This document shows, piece by piece, positions 7,823 to 16,408 of a DNA stretch of 16,457 nucleotides. Within the stretch, counting starts at the first letter, position 1, and the number at the start of each line of letters is the position of its first letter. The notes beneath the pieces are model-generated. The model ran no database searches, was not told the DNA's origin, and worked only from the letters and a program-made list of their open reading frames with translations. The position numbers and the translations under genes were made by a program. This DNA comes from Willaertia magna (lineage: Eukaryota; Heterolobosea; Eutetramitea; Acrasida; Naegleriidae), in the NCBI GenBank assembly GCA_902984215.1, contig CADWAF010001268.1:1-16457 (forward strand). The letters run 5' to 3'.

Positions 7823-10800
7823 ATGACCGAACCGCACAACCAGCCTAACAACGGTACTAGTGATAGCACCACTACTGTTAGTGAACAACAAGCTCAGCAA
7901 CAAGAAGGAGGAATGAAAAGTAAAAATAGTTCATTATTTTTCATCATCTCTCTTTCATTAGTATTATTAGGTATCATTTCTATATTAGGTATTGCTACCA
8001 TTATCTATACCTCATCTAACAATAATATCGTTAATCATTTGCAACAACAAATGAACTTAATGTATCAATCCTTTACTTCTAATAACGCTATTGTTAGTAA
8101 TAATAATGATAACTCCATTATTGATTCTATCGCATTTACTTCAAGATTTAATTGGAAAGAAAATAATGAAATTGACAGTAATACAATTTTACATTTAACA
8201 CAAGAGAATAATTTATTACAAAAGTTAAAAATGAATTTACCAAAAAGAGATTTACAAAATGAAGAAAGTCAACAATTTATTGTTAAATTAAAACAAGTAC
8301 CAAAATATTTTACAAAAAATAATCATTTTATTTTAAATGGTAATTTAACTTTTGCTATTCATGGTAAACCAAGTGATATTTTACAAAATTTAAATCGATT
8401 TATTGTAAACAATAATGAAATTGACAATACTGTAGATAATATTGAATGGATCGGTAGTTTTAGTGAAAAGTATAAAACAGCAATTGATTTTGAATATATT
8501 TCTAAATTAGTAAAAGATGGAAAGTCACATTTAATTCCAACTACACGTTCTGTCAAGTTATCAACTGTCAGTAGTAAAGTTGACAATAATAATGTTGCTA
8601 ATAAAGTAGAAAGTGATAATGATTGGATTGATATTAAGATTATTTTAATTCCTAATTTTATGGAAAGTACACAAGAAGAAATTTACAATAATAATTTACA
8701 ATTTATTTCAAAATTAAATGAAGATTTTGTAAATACATTAAATTTAAAAGAAAATGTAGATTTTACCAAATTAGAATTAGGTAAAATTAAAAACATTTTA
8801 TCTATGAGTTTTAATGTTAAAAACACAAATGAAATTACAAAATTTTTATTAAAACAAGAAAGAATCCATTGGATTGAAAGAAAATTAGAAATTACTTTAC
8901 AAAACTATGTTGCACAAAGATTAATGCAAGGATATTTACAATCAACCACTACAAATATGGATACTATCTCTACTCCTTTATATGATATGGGTATTTATGG
9001 TGAAGATCAGTTAGTTGCAGTTTCAGATACAGGTATAGATTGGGACATGTGTTTATTTGATGATTCAACTAAAACAAGTCCAACTTTTAATAGTTTAGAT
9101 AAAACTCATCGTAAAATTGTTGAATATAATACCTTAACTGTTCGTGTTGCAGGTAAAGGTACTTACACAACAAATAAATATGATGGAATTGATGGTCACG
9201 GTTCACATGTTTGTGGTACAGTTGCAGGATCTTTAGATCCTAAATATATGTCATTAAACAATATTAATGAAACTGTTGGTAAATATCATGGAGTTGCACC
9301 AAAAAGTAAATTATATTTTACAAGTATTGAAAGTAGTTCATATGGTGGATTATTAATTCCAGATGATATTACAAGTGATTTATTACAAAAGCCATATGAT
9401 GCAGGTGTTAAGATTTATACAAATAGTTGGGGATGTAATAGTCCAATACGTTGTGAATGGAATTGTAAAAATTGTTATGGACAAAATGCTTTAGGTCAAA
9501 AAGTTTATGTTACAAACGCAGATTGTAAAAGTTTATTTGGTGCAGAAACTTGTTGCTCTATTTGTAATAAGTATGATAGTCAAGCAGTTGAGATTGATGA
9601 GTTTTTAACTGAAAAACAAGATGCAGTAATTTTATATAGTGCTGGAAATACTGGTGATATGGGAACTACAACTATAACTTCACCATCTACTTCTAAAAAT
9701 GGTATTTGTGTAGGAGCTTCATCCACTACCTTAAATGGATTTATTCAAAGTGTAGATTATGAAGATTTTTATGAAAAGGCAAAACAAATTAGAATGACAC
9801 CAAGTCAGTGTTGTACATATACTGGAGCTAATCAAGATTTAGTTAGAAATTATTGTTGTCCTTCAACAGTTGCAGCAAAATATAAAACTAGTAATGATGC
9901 TAATTTCTTGTTTGGTAGTGAAAATTTAGCATATTTTTCATCCAAAGGACCTGCAATTGGTAATAGAATTAAACCTGATTTAGTTGGTGTTGGAAATAAA
10001 GTTGTTTCTGCACATAGTGATGGTAAAACAACTTCACACCAATGTGGAACAATATCTCCAAATTTAGATAATTCTGCAGCATTATTAACTATGCAAGGAA
10101 CAAGTAAGTTTTATTTATTAATTTTTAATATTTAATTTTAAAAGGTATGGCATCACCAGCAACAGCAGGTACTACTGCCTTATTAAGAGAATATTTAATT
10201 AAAAAAGTAGGCATTACAGCACCAAGTGGTCCACTCGTAAAATCAGCATTAATTCATTCAACTATCCCACTTCAAGGTTATGTTTCTTTAAGCTCAGATG
10301 AATCCGGTAACTTTTTTAAACTTTCTGAATTAAATTCACCAAATGTTTATGAAGGACATGGAGCAGTACATTTACAATCATTGTTTGCAACAGTTGATGG
10401 AAAGAATTTAAAAACTAAATATTTAGATAATCAAGTTATTGCATCTACAAATGATAAATTAAAATTATGTTTTAAATCTAAATTAGGAAATCAAAGTGGA
10501 AAATCTAATTTTAGGGCAACATTAGTTTGGTATGACCCAGCAAACTCTGCAGCAACTATTCCATCATTAATTAATGATTTAGATATGGCAGTTGGCGTTT
10601 ATCAAAATGGTACTAACAATAAGAAATTCTATTTTGGAAATAATTTAAATGATTTTGATAGATTTAATACTGTTGAAAAGTTGTCATTAACAGATAACAT
10701 TCCTCAAAATGGTATCATTACATTACAAGTAAATGCATTTAAATTATCAACACAATCACAACTTTACAGTTTAGTTGTAAGTTATGATGATAGTGTTGTT

Positions 10801-11031
10801 GAAGAAGTTTTGGATATTAATAGCTGTCAATTTGATACTCCAGTTCCAAATCCAGAAAATATTGATTGGAAATTAATTGTTGCAATCGTTGTACCTGTTG
10901 GTGCAGTTGCTTTATTAGTTTGTCTTGTAGTTATTGGTTTACTTGTTAGAATGATTTTGAATAGAAGAAAGGCTTATGGACATGCTCAATTAAGTGATGA
11001 GTCTACTTATTTAAAATATAATAAGGCATAA
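7823..11031 (+). CDS. membrane-anchored subtilisin-like serine protease (peptidase S8)
   Basis: Two exons, 7823-10103 and 10145-11031, encode 1055 residues. The catalytic triad is complete: D402 (VSDTGIDWD), H459 (GHGSHVCGT) and S761 in GTSMASP, the Ser codon A|GT being restored by splicing. The oxyanion Asn is N609 (YSAGNTGD). A Gln-rich cytosolic N-terminus (1-36) precedes a hydrophobic segment at about 38-62, which fits a signal anchor or an uncleaved signal. Residues about 95-390 resemble a propeptide region. A Cys-rich insertion with roughly ten Cys lies at about 538-585 and more Cys pairs lie near 650-675, suggesting a disulphide-rich extracellular catalytic domain. After the Ser comes a beta-sandwich-like region with ATLVWYDP and INDLDMAV, typical of large eukaryotic and bacterial S8A proteases. 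A second membrane segment lies at about 1004-1031, followed by a short basic tail. The enzyme probably acts at the cell surface or in endomembranes; its substrate is unknown. Confidence 0.92.
10104..10144 (+). other. intron of the subtilase gene (41 nt)
   Basis: GTAAGT at 10104-10109 and AAAAG at 10140-10144 bound a 41-nt, almost pure A/T intron. Its removal fuses ...MQGT to S-MASPATAG and recreates the diagnostic GTSMASP motif. The intron is phase 1 and interrupts the codon of the catalytic serine. Reading through gives SKFYLLIFNI and a stop. Confidence 0.96.
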
Positions 11032-11063
11032 ATTAACAGTGTTTATATTACGTAGATTTTGTA

Positions 11064-11069
11064 AATAAA
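11064..11069 (+). terminator. probable polyadenylation signal of the subtilase gene
   Basis: AATAAA lies 33 nt after the subtilase stop. In the same 106-nt gap the convergent kinase gene has AATAAA on the minus strand at 11114-11109. The two genes end tail to tail. Confidence 0.45.
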
Positions 11070-11137
11070 TTATTTTTCATTGCATGAAATAGTCTTTCAC
11101 TCTCGTCTTTTATTTGGAAGTAATAAGAATGAATTAT

Positions 11138-12361
11138 CTAATCCTCTATTTCCGACTCGAGGTAACCTCTGATTAGCTCCCTAATCAATACCCTTAAAGG
11201 TTCAAAAGAAAGAGAAGAAACCTTCTTATTTAATTTGTTCAAATCTATAAAGTCAAAAACCAGGAGGCTTTGCAAGTCACTTAACACAGATACTAAGGTT
11301 ACCCCCAACATAAAATAATCGTAACAAACTTTTGATGGTGTTGACATCACATTCTTGGTAAGAAAGCATTGAGTGCAAGAAATGATATTAGCTCCCTTCT
11401 GAACGAATGACCCAAAATCTCCAAGTACCCAGTTTCCGTCCATGTCTATAAAAATGTTTGCTGGCTTTACATCCATGTGCACAAAACCTAGTTGGTGAAT
11501 GTATTCTAAAGCCTCAATAATTTGCTTGCCTCCAGCGTAAACATCTTCTTGTCTTAACAAATTTAACAAGTTAGCAAGCGATCTTGGATAATGGGGCATT
11601 ACCAAGCATACGTAGGGGCCCCTAGTTTCGTTCTTTACTTCCTCACTTTCTGACTGAACGGAAACCACCTCAACAGGAACAATTCCCTTGGGAGGATTAT
11701 TTAACTGCAAAGAGGAAACAGCAACAATTTCTGGGACTGTTTCTTTTGACAGCATATATCCAAGTACTTTGATAAGTACAGGCTTTCCTCCTCTTGCCCC
11801 TGAAATTATACACGTGTTAAAACTTGAATCGAACATACCGTTTAATTTAACACCTTGTTTGTCCATTAAGCTTACAATGGTAGGGGTTGGCAATAACTCA
11901 ACAAAATTATATAATTCGACGGCCGAGTCAATTGATGCACAATTAGCAAACCTAACAGTAAAATCTCTGACGATTTTGTTGAGGATATTCTCTTTAGGAT
12001 TGTCAATCCTCCCTCCTTTAAGCATCAATTTAAATTTTGCTATAGTCATAATATTTGGTTCAAAAACAGAAACTCTCTTCTCTAAAAAAACTAACCACTT
12101 AGCAATTTCTTTTGCAACTAAATTATCTGTTACTCTTTCGTTCTGGGTAAGTATAGAAATAACATTAGTTATGTTTTTACTGATTTGATACTCCCTCCAT
12201 GCAGATAAACAAGCTTTTCCATCTAGAGGATATTTTATGTTTGAGGGAATGTATTTTAAATCAGGTTCATTAATATCGGTTTCTCTTTCTAAAATTTGTA
12301 AGAGCTGTTGGTGTGATAAATCAATAAGGTCATCTAAGGCAATGTGTTTGTTTGAAAACAT
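11138..12361 (-). CDS. protein kinase-like protein with HMD catalytic loop
   Basis: This 407-residue protein has a C-terminal protein kinase fold after a roughly 165-residue N-terminal region I do not recognise. The ATP-binding Lys is K198 (PVLIKVL). The catalytic loop reads HMDVKPANIF (295-304): the usual HRD Arg is Met, but the catalytic D297, K299 and N302 are present. The metal-binding DFG is at 315-317. The glycine-rich loop is poorly conserved (about 170-186, few glycines). The C-lobe is short, about 90 residues after DFG, and an APE motif is not recognisable, though DYFMLGVTL at 348-356 fits subdomain IX. Lys, catalytic Asp and DFG argue for an active kinase, and loss of the HRD Arg argues against control by activation-loop phosphorylation. 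Substrate and family are unknown. The ATG at 12361 follows a run of A, and an unseen upstream exon cannot be excluded. Confidence 0.8.
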   Translation of the reverse strand: MFSNKHIALDDLIDLSHQQLLQILERETDINEPDLKYIPSNIKYPLDGKACLSAWREYQISKNITNVISILTQNERVTDNLVAKEIAKWLVFLEKRVSVFEPNIMTIAKFKLMLKGGRIDNPKENILNKIVRDFTVRFANCASIDSAVELYNFVELLPTPTIVSLMDKQGVKLNGMFDSSFNTCIISGARGGKPVLIKVLGYMLSKETVPEIVAVSSLQLNNPPKGIVPVEVVSVQSESEEVKNETRGPYVCLVMPHYPRSLANLLNLLRQEDVYAGGKQIIEALEYIHQLGFVHMDVKPANIFIDMDGNWVLGDFGSFVQKGANIISCTQCFLTKNVMSTPSKVCYDYFMLGVTLVSVLSDLQSLLVFDFIDLNKLNKKVSSLSFEPLRVLIRELIRGYLESEIED

Positions 12362-12580
12362 TTTTTTTTCCTAACCTTATTTTACTTAAAGTTCTTTGTA
12401 CACGGTTTTGTTACAAAGTTTAAATCTCTTCAATTAATTTCTTACCTGTCTTGTATTATTCTTTATGTATGTTCTGACCTAAAGATCCCTGTTCATGACA
12501 TTCAAAAAAAAAACACGTGTTGAAATCTTGGCCTGGATATTGAAAGACAAAGAAAATTAAATTTCCACAAAAGAAAAAAT
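12362..12580. promoter_or_regulatory. divergent promoter between kinase and F-box genes
   Basis: This 219-nt gap separates two head-to-head genes. It contains a perfect 10-bp palindrome, AACACGTGTT at 12512-12521, centred on the E-box or G-box core CACGTG, about 60 nt before the F-box ATG. A bHLH or bZIP-type site is possible, but nothing here proves use. Confidence 0.4.
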
Positions 12581-15121
12581 ATGAGCAACAATGAAGAACG
12601 GATTGAATTGATTGAAGTACAACATTTACCACAAACGCCACGAAAAGAAAATAAAATAGATGATTTACCAAATGAAATTTTAATTTATATCTTTTCTTTT
12701 CTTCAATTTTCAACTGAAATAACAAAAGATTTAGATCAACAAGAAGAATTTCAACAAACAAGAAATGTAAATTCCTTTAATCAAATGTTTCAATTTTTAA
12801 TTACAAAATCACCAAAAGAATTGTTTAATATTTTTAATAATAATGATTACAATAATGGTGACAATGATACTTTACAAAATAAAAAATTTAAACATTTTAT
12901 TTCATGTATGACTTTTACAAAAAATAATTATTTATTACTTTTTAGAAATGCACACGCACCAATACCAACAAATAAATCAATTTTAGAAGAATTTAAAGAT
13001 AAAAATAATTTAAATATTTTATTTCATTTACCACATGAACCAAAAAAGGAAGAAAATGATTTAGAAATACAAAATGAAGAAAATAATATCTGTCATTTAT
13101 CATTTACTGAAATGATGAATAAAATTGAAAAGGAAAAGGACAATATAAAATTTTATGAAGAAATTTACAATCCTGATATTATTAATCAACAATTAGAACA
13201 ACAAGATGAACAAATAAATAGTGATTTACTTTACAATAACAACGCTGATAATAGTGATTTAAAAGATAAATATTCATTATTTCAATTAGAACAATTCTGT
13301 TTATATTTTTTAGATTTTAGAAGTTTTTATGGACAATTTATTTATCAATATATTTTTTATTTTCCAAAAATGTTTACAAAATTAAGTTTAGTTTCTAAAA
13401 AATGGTTTAAAATAGCAAGTCATTCTTATTTATGGAAAGAAAGTAATACAATGTTTATTTCTTATCAATTAGAAAGAAATAAAATTTATTATTTTTTAAA
13501 TAACACAATTTATCCATTTACAAATAATTATAGTGATAAATTTTATTTAACTTTAACTGAAAATATGAAAATTACACCAAAAAATGATCAATTTGTTCCA
13601 CTTGAATATAATTATGATATAAATGTTAGATTTCCTAATATACCATTAAAAGTAAATACCTTTTCAGAAGTTATAGAAATTAAAAATGTTAACAATACAA
13701 ATAAGGAAAACAATCAAAGAGAAGAAGAAGAAGAAAAAGCAAGTTTATTGAATTTATTAAAAGAACAAGTTACAATTTCTGATAAAAAACAATTAAAATT
13801 TAACAGAGATGCAAAATGGGTTAAATGGAATGAAATTTTATTTTTTAATCCAATTAGTGCGAGGATTATTTTGTTTTTATTTATTTTGGGAATAGTTATT
13901 TCACTGTATTTAATGTTGAATGAATTTAAAGAATATTTTGGAAAACGTGAAGTTTATTTAAATAATTTAAATACAACAATAAGTATGACAACATTACAAG
14001 AAAATATTTTTGACTTTACAATGATTTTAAACAATAATAATAGTACAGATAATTATCAATTAAATACTTTACAATCATTTAATTATCATAATTTCTATTT
14101 ATATGAATTATTTATAGTATTTATCTTATTTTGGTACTCTTTCTTCTACAATATCCAAACTACAAGACTATACCTTCCCATTTCACATCAAGATTTCTCA
14201 ATTTCAGTCATTCCAACCGTCGCATCTCATTGTTACGCTTTATTTTCAAATTGTTTTATGTTTATTTATATTATACAATATTGGATAAATTTTATAATTC
14301 TTTTAACAATTAATGTAAAACAAAGTTCTCCCTCTCAATTAATTTGTATTTTAATATTTAGTCACAGTTTATGGTTTATTTTAGGATTTATTTATTTATA
14401 TTATGGAATACATTATATTAGAATGAGACAATTAAAACTTTATGATTTTGTAAGGTTTTGTTTTATTCCTTCGTGTTTACAAAAAGAAATATTAACAAAT
14501 AGAAAAAAAATTATTTATAGTGAAGCAATTATTATAATCTGCAGACACTTAATAATTCCTTTTTTATGTTGTTTATTATTTATTTTATTTTCTTTTACAA
14601 TAACAGGTTATTTACAATCTTGGAAGTTTTTAATCATTTTAATTTGGATTTGTCAATTATTTTATCAGATTATATTTTTAATGGAAGCTTATTGGAGTTA
14701 TTTAGAAAGAATTTATAGAATTTATGAAACTAATCAAATTAAAGCGATTTCTGATAGATGTCAGATTGATGATTATGATGATTTTGTAATTATTGAAAGG
14801 AATACAGAATATCCTTATTTGTCAATTCCATTTCAAATGTTATTATTTGTAACAAATTTATTTTTATTTATTTCAACACTTTATTTATTTATAACAGATA
14901 GTTTACAAATTTATTTATTTATTGTGACAATTATTTTATTTGGTATTACAGTATTGTATCAACATTTTAAATTGGAAAATTATTTAATGAATGTCAATTT
15001 TAATATTTTATTAAAAGAATATAAAGAAAAATTAAAAACTAGAGAAGAAAATTTATATTTTAATATTTATATAAAAGGAAATGACGAAGATATCATATGT
15101 GAATTATGTGATGATAATTAA
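12581..15121 (+). CDS. multipass membrane protein with a split F-box
   Basis: This 846-residue protein starts with a typical first half of an F-box, DDLPNEILIYIFSFLQF at 27-43. The second half of the motif, KLSLVSKKWFKIASHSYLWKE at 267-287, appears only after an insertion of about 220 residues. The insertion is low in complexity and rich in Asn, Glu, Gln and Lys. F-box domains normally bind Skp1 in SCF ubiquitin ligases. From about 423 onward the protein is strongly hydrophobic, with about eight membrane segments (near 423-446, 506-526, 547-577, 586-612, 646-677, 682-705, 748-771 and 776-795) and a charged tail ending in CELCDDN. I recognise no transporter or channel family in this part. No intron is needed. 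It may bring a ubiquitin ligase to a membrane, but the F-box could be vestigial. The start is the first ATG after an A-rich leader. Confidence 0.75.
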   Translation: MSNNEERIELIEVQHLPQTPRKENKIDDLPNEILIYIFSFLQFSTEITKDLDQQEEFQQTRNVNSFNQMFQFLITKSPKELFNIFNNNDYNNGDNDTLQNKKFKHFISCMTFTKNNYLLLFRNAHAPIPTNKSILEEFKDKNNLNILFHLPHEPKKEENDLEIQNEENNICHLSFTEMMNKIEKEKDNIKFYEEIYNPDIINQQLEQQDEQINSDLLYNNNADNSDLKDKYSLFQLEQFCLYFLDFRSFYGQFIYQYIFYFPKMFTKLSLVSKKWFKIASHSYLWKESNTMFISYQLERNKIYYFLNNTIYPFTNNYSDKFYLTLTENMKITPKNDQFVPLEYNYDINVRFPNIPLKVNTFSEVIEIKNVNNTNKENNQREEEEEKASLLNLLKEQVTISDKKQLKFNRDAKWVKWNEILFFNPISARIILFLFILGIVISLYLMLNEFKEYFGKREVYLNNLNTTISMTTLQENIFDFTMILNNNNSTDNYQLNTLQSFNYHNFYLYELFIVFILFWYSFFYNIQTTRLYLPISHQDFSISVIPTVASHCYALFSNCFMFIYIIQYWINFIILLTINVKQSSPSQLICILIFSHSLWFILGFIYLYYGIHYIRMRQLKLYDFVRFCFIPSCLQKEILTNRKKIIYSEAIIIICRHLIIPFLCCLLFILFSFTITGYLQSWKFLIILIWICQLFYQIIFLMEAYWSYLERIYRIYETNQIKAISDRCQIDDYDDFVIIERNTEYPYLSIPFQMLLFVTNLFLFISTLYLFITDSLQIYLFIVTIILFGITVLYQHFKLENYLMNVNFNILLKEYKEKLKTREENLYFNIYIKGNDEDIICELCDDN

Positions 15122-15367
15122 TTTTATAAATTAGTACACGTTTCAAATTTAAGAGAAATTCCATACATGGGCCTTATAAATTGTTCAAACATTGCTGTTA
15201 ATTTAACAAGATTTTTATTTTCTTGACATGAGGCAAAATAAATTTTAAAAAGGATAGTTTTTTATTATTTACAAAAGTAGTACACTACAATTTGAATATG
15301 TAATTGTATATTATATATTCATATGTTTTATAATTTGTGGTTAGTAATTATATAGCTTGACATTCAT
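15122..15367. other. convergent gap between F-box gene and small secretory gene
   Basis: This 246-nt stretch carries no gene I can support. AATAAA on the plus strand at 15237-15242 and on the minus strand at 15266-15261 may serve the two convergent genes. The rest is A/T-rich sequence. Confidence 0.4.
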
Positions 15368-15544
15368 TTAAAACTTAATCATAAAAATCATTGCAATAAA
15401 AGCAACAATAATTGCAACAAAGCTTGACATTGTTGTTCCTGCATTTTCAATTTCGTTCCAGTAATCAGTTGTGGTCATTTGTGCACTGGTTAGGGATGCA
15501 ATGAAACATAAGATAACTGCAACAATGAAAACTAATGCGTTCAT
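15368..15544 (-). CDS. 58-residue protein with signal peptide and C-terminal membrane segment
   Basis: A minus-strand ORF of 58 codons reads MNALVFIVAVILCFIASL, then TSAQMTTTDYWNEIENAG, then a second hydrophobic segment SSFVAIIVAFIAMIFMIKF. The first 21 residues are a good signal peptide, with a plausible cleavage site after TSA. Residues about 40-56 could span a membrane, leaving a polar middle of about 18 residues. The frame uses G/C-containing codons such as GCA, ACC and GTT more than its surroundings, and the ATG follows a well-defined A-rich leader. Function is unknown; candidates are a short surface protein, a tail-anchored membrane peptide or a small pore-like peptide. The order of features and the composition make it more likely real than a chance frame. 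Confidence 0.65.
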   Translation of the reverse strand: MNALVFIVAVILCFIASLTSAQMTTTDYWNEIENAGTTMSSFVAIIVAFIAMIFMIKF

Positions 15545-16071
15545 CTTTTATAAGTGGATAGTAGATAGTGATATTAAGTTGTTTTTTTTGTTTGTTGGAT
15601 ATCTTCAATGATACTTCAATGGATTAAATAGGCTTTGATTTTATCCCAAAGATTTTTTTTTATTGTAATGTGAAGTGATTGGTGTATTTGTGATTTTCTT
15701 TAGAGGGAAAATGTCGCATGAATAGGGAAATAGATGTTCATTTTTATAGAATGTAGTCCATTGGAGGAAATGCTTTTCAATTGGTTTAGTTTTGTATTAT
15801 TTACAACGATTGTATGTGTAGCAAAACAACCTTTGTTATTATAACCAACAAAGAAACAGACATAATTACTCTGGCTAAAGCAGCACACCAAAACCACCCC
15901 AGGTACCCAACCAAAAATGTAGAAATAATACTATAAATAATTTGTTAATAATTTAGTAATTTTTATATAATATTATTATATTAATTATCCATCCTTAAAA
16001 AAATTATTTTCTGTTACAATTGTGATTTAGAAATTATATAAGTACTTTGATGAAACACTCTTTTTCGAGGT
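15545..16071. other. promoter side of the small secretory gene and flank of the tRNA locus
   Basis: The part next to 15544 is the likely promoter and leader of the minus-strand small gene; on that strand it is rich in A and C, with AACAAACAAAAAAAACAAC. A 65-codon minus-strand frame at 15700-15897 lacks any family signature and is not accepted as a gene. Around 15958-15985 the DNA is nearly pure A/T. Nothing else recognisable is seen. Confidence 0.4.
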
Positions 16072-16161
16072 GGTCAGGTGGCGGAGTGGTTAAACGCGTT
16101 AGACTAGACTGATTTTACTTTTTGAACTAAAGATTGGTTGAGGGTTCAATTCCCACCTTGC
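16072..16161 (+). pseudogene. first tRNA-Leu-like copy with decayed 3' half
   Basis: After an intact 5' half this copy loses the anticodon stem: TTAGA has no TCTAA partner. The variable arm is unrecognisable, the T-stem has a mismatch (GAGGG against CCCAC), and the acceptor 3' strand no longer pairs with GGTCAGG. The Pol III boxes are still present: A box TGGCGGAGTGG at 16079-16089 and B box GGTTCAATTCC at 16143-16153. T5 runs follow at 16119-16123 and 16169-16173. It could be transcribed but could not fold into a normal tRNA. Confidence 0.55.
16094..16105 (+). repeat. 12-nt direct repeat, copy 1
   Basis: ACGCGTTAGACT here recurs exactly at 16397-16408. It covers the 3' strand of the D-stem and the 5' side of the anticodon arm, and it marks the overlap between the intact 5' half and the intact 3' half of the tRNA-Leu sequence. 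Confidence 0.9.
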
Positions 16162-16396
16162 TGAATGATTTTTGTTTGTTTTGTTGGGAGTGCGAGAGAT
16201 AAGAAATTGTAGATGACGATGTGTAGTTTTCTGTTATAATAATTAATTTGTATTGAATTAAAACTTACACAATAAATCACACACCTACACTTGTACAGTA
16301 GCAAACGATAAATGTTTTTTTTATGAGCGTGCAAGGGTGTGTTTAAAAAATATTTCCTTTTTGTCGAGAGAGTAATTGATAGGTGATTATTATTAT

Positions 16397-16408
16397 ACGC
16401 GTTAGACT
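16397..16408 (+). repeat. 12-nt direct repeat, copy 2
   Basis: This is the second copy of ACGCGTTAGACT. It directly precedes anticodon TAA of the intact tRNA-Leu 3' half. Upstream of it, CTTTTTGTCGAG (16357-16368) and AGGTG (16381-16385) recall the same order of motifs before copy 1, suggesting an older tandem duplication. Confidence 0.9.

Noticed and set aside
11688..12188. 166-codon plus-strand open frame
   Set aside because: It is antisense to the kinase gene, whose frame has clear conserved motifs.
15700..15897. 65-codon minus-strand open frame
   Set aside because: It has no family signature, odd composition and no leader of the type seen before real genes here.
16106..16396. Transposon or SINE inserted in the tRNA
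   Set aside because: Only the 12-nt repeat supports it. No terminal repeats or A tail are seen, and the spacer itself contains a decayed tRNA 3' half, which fits duplication better.
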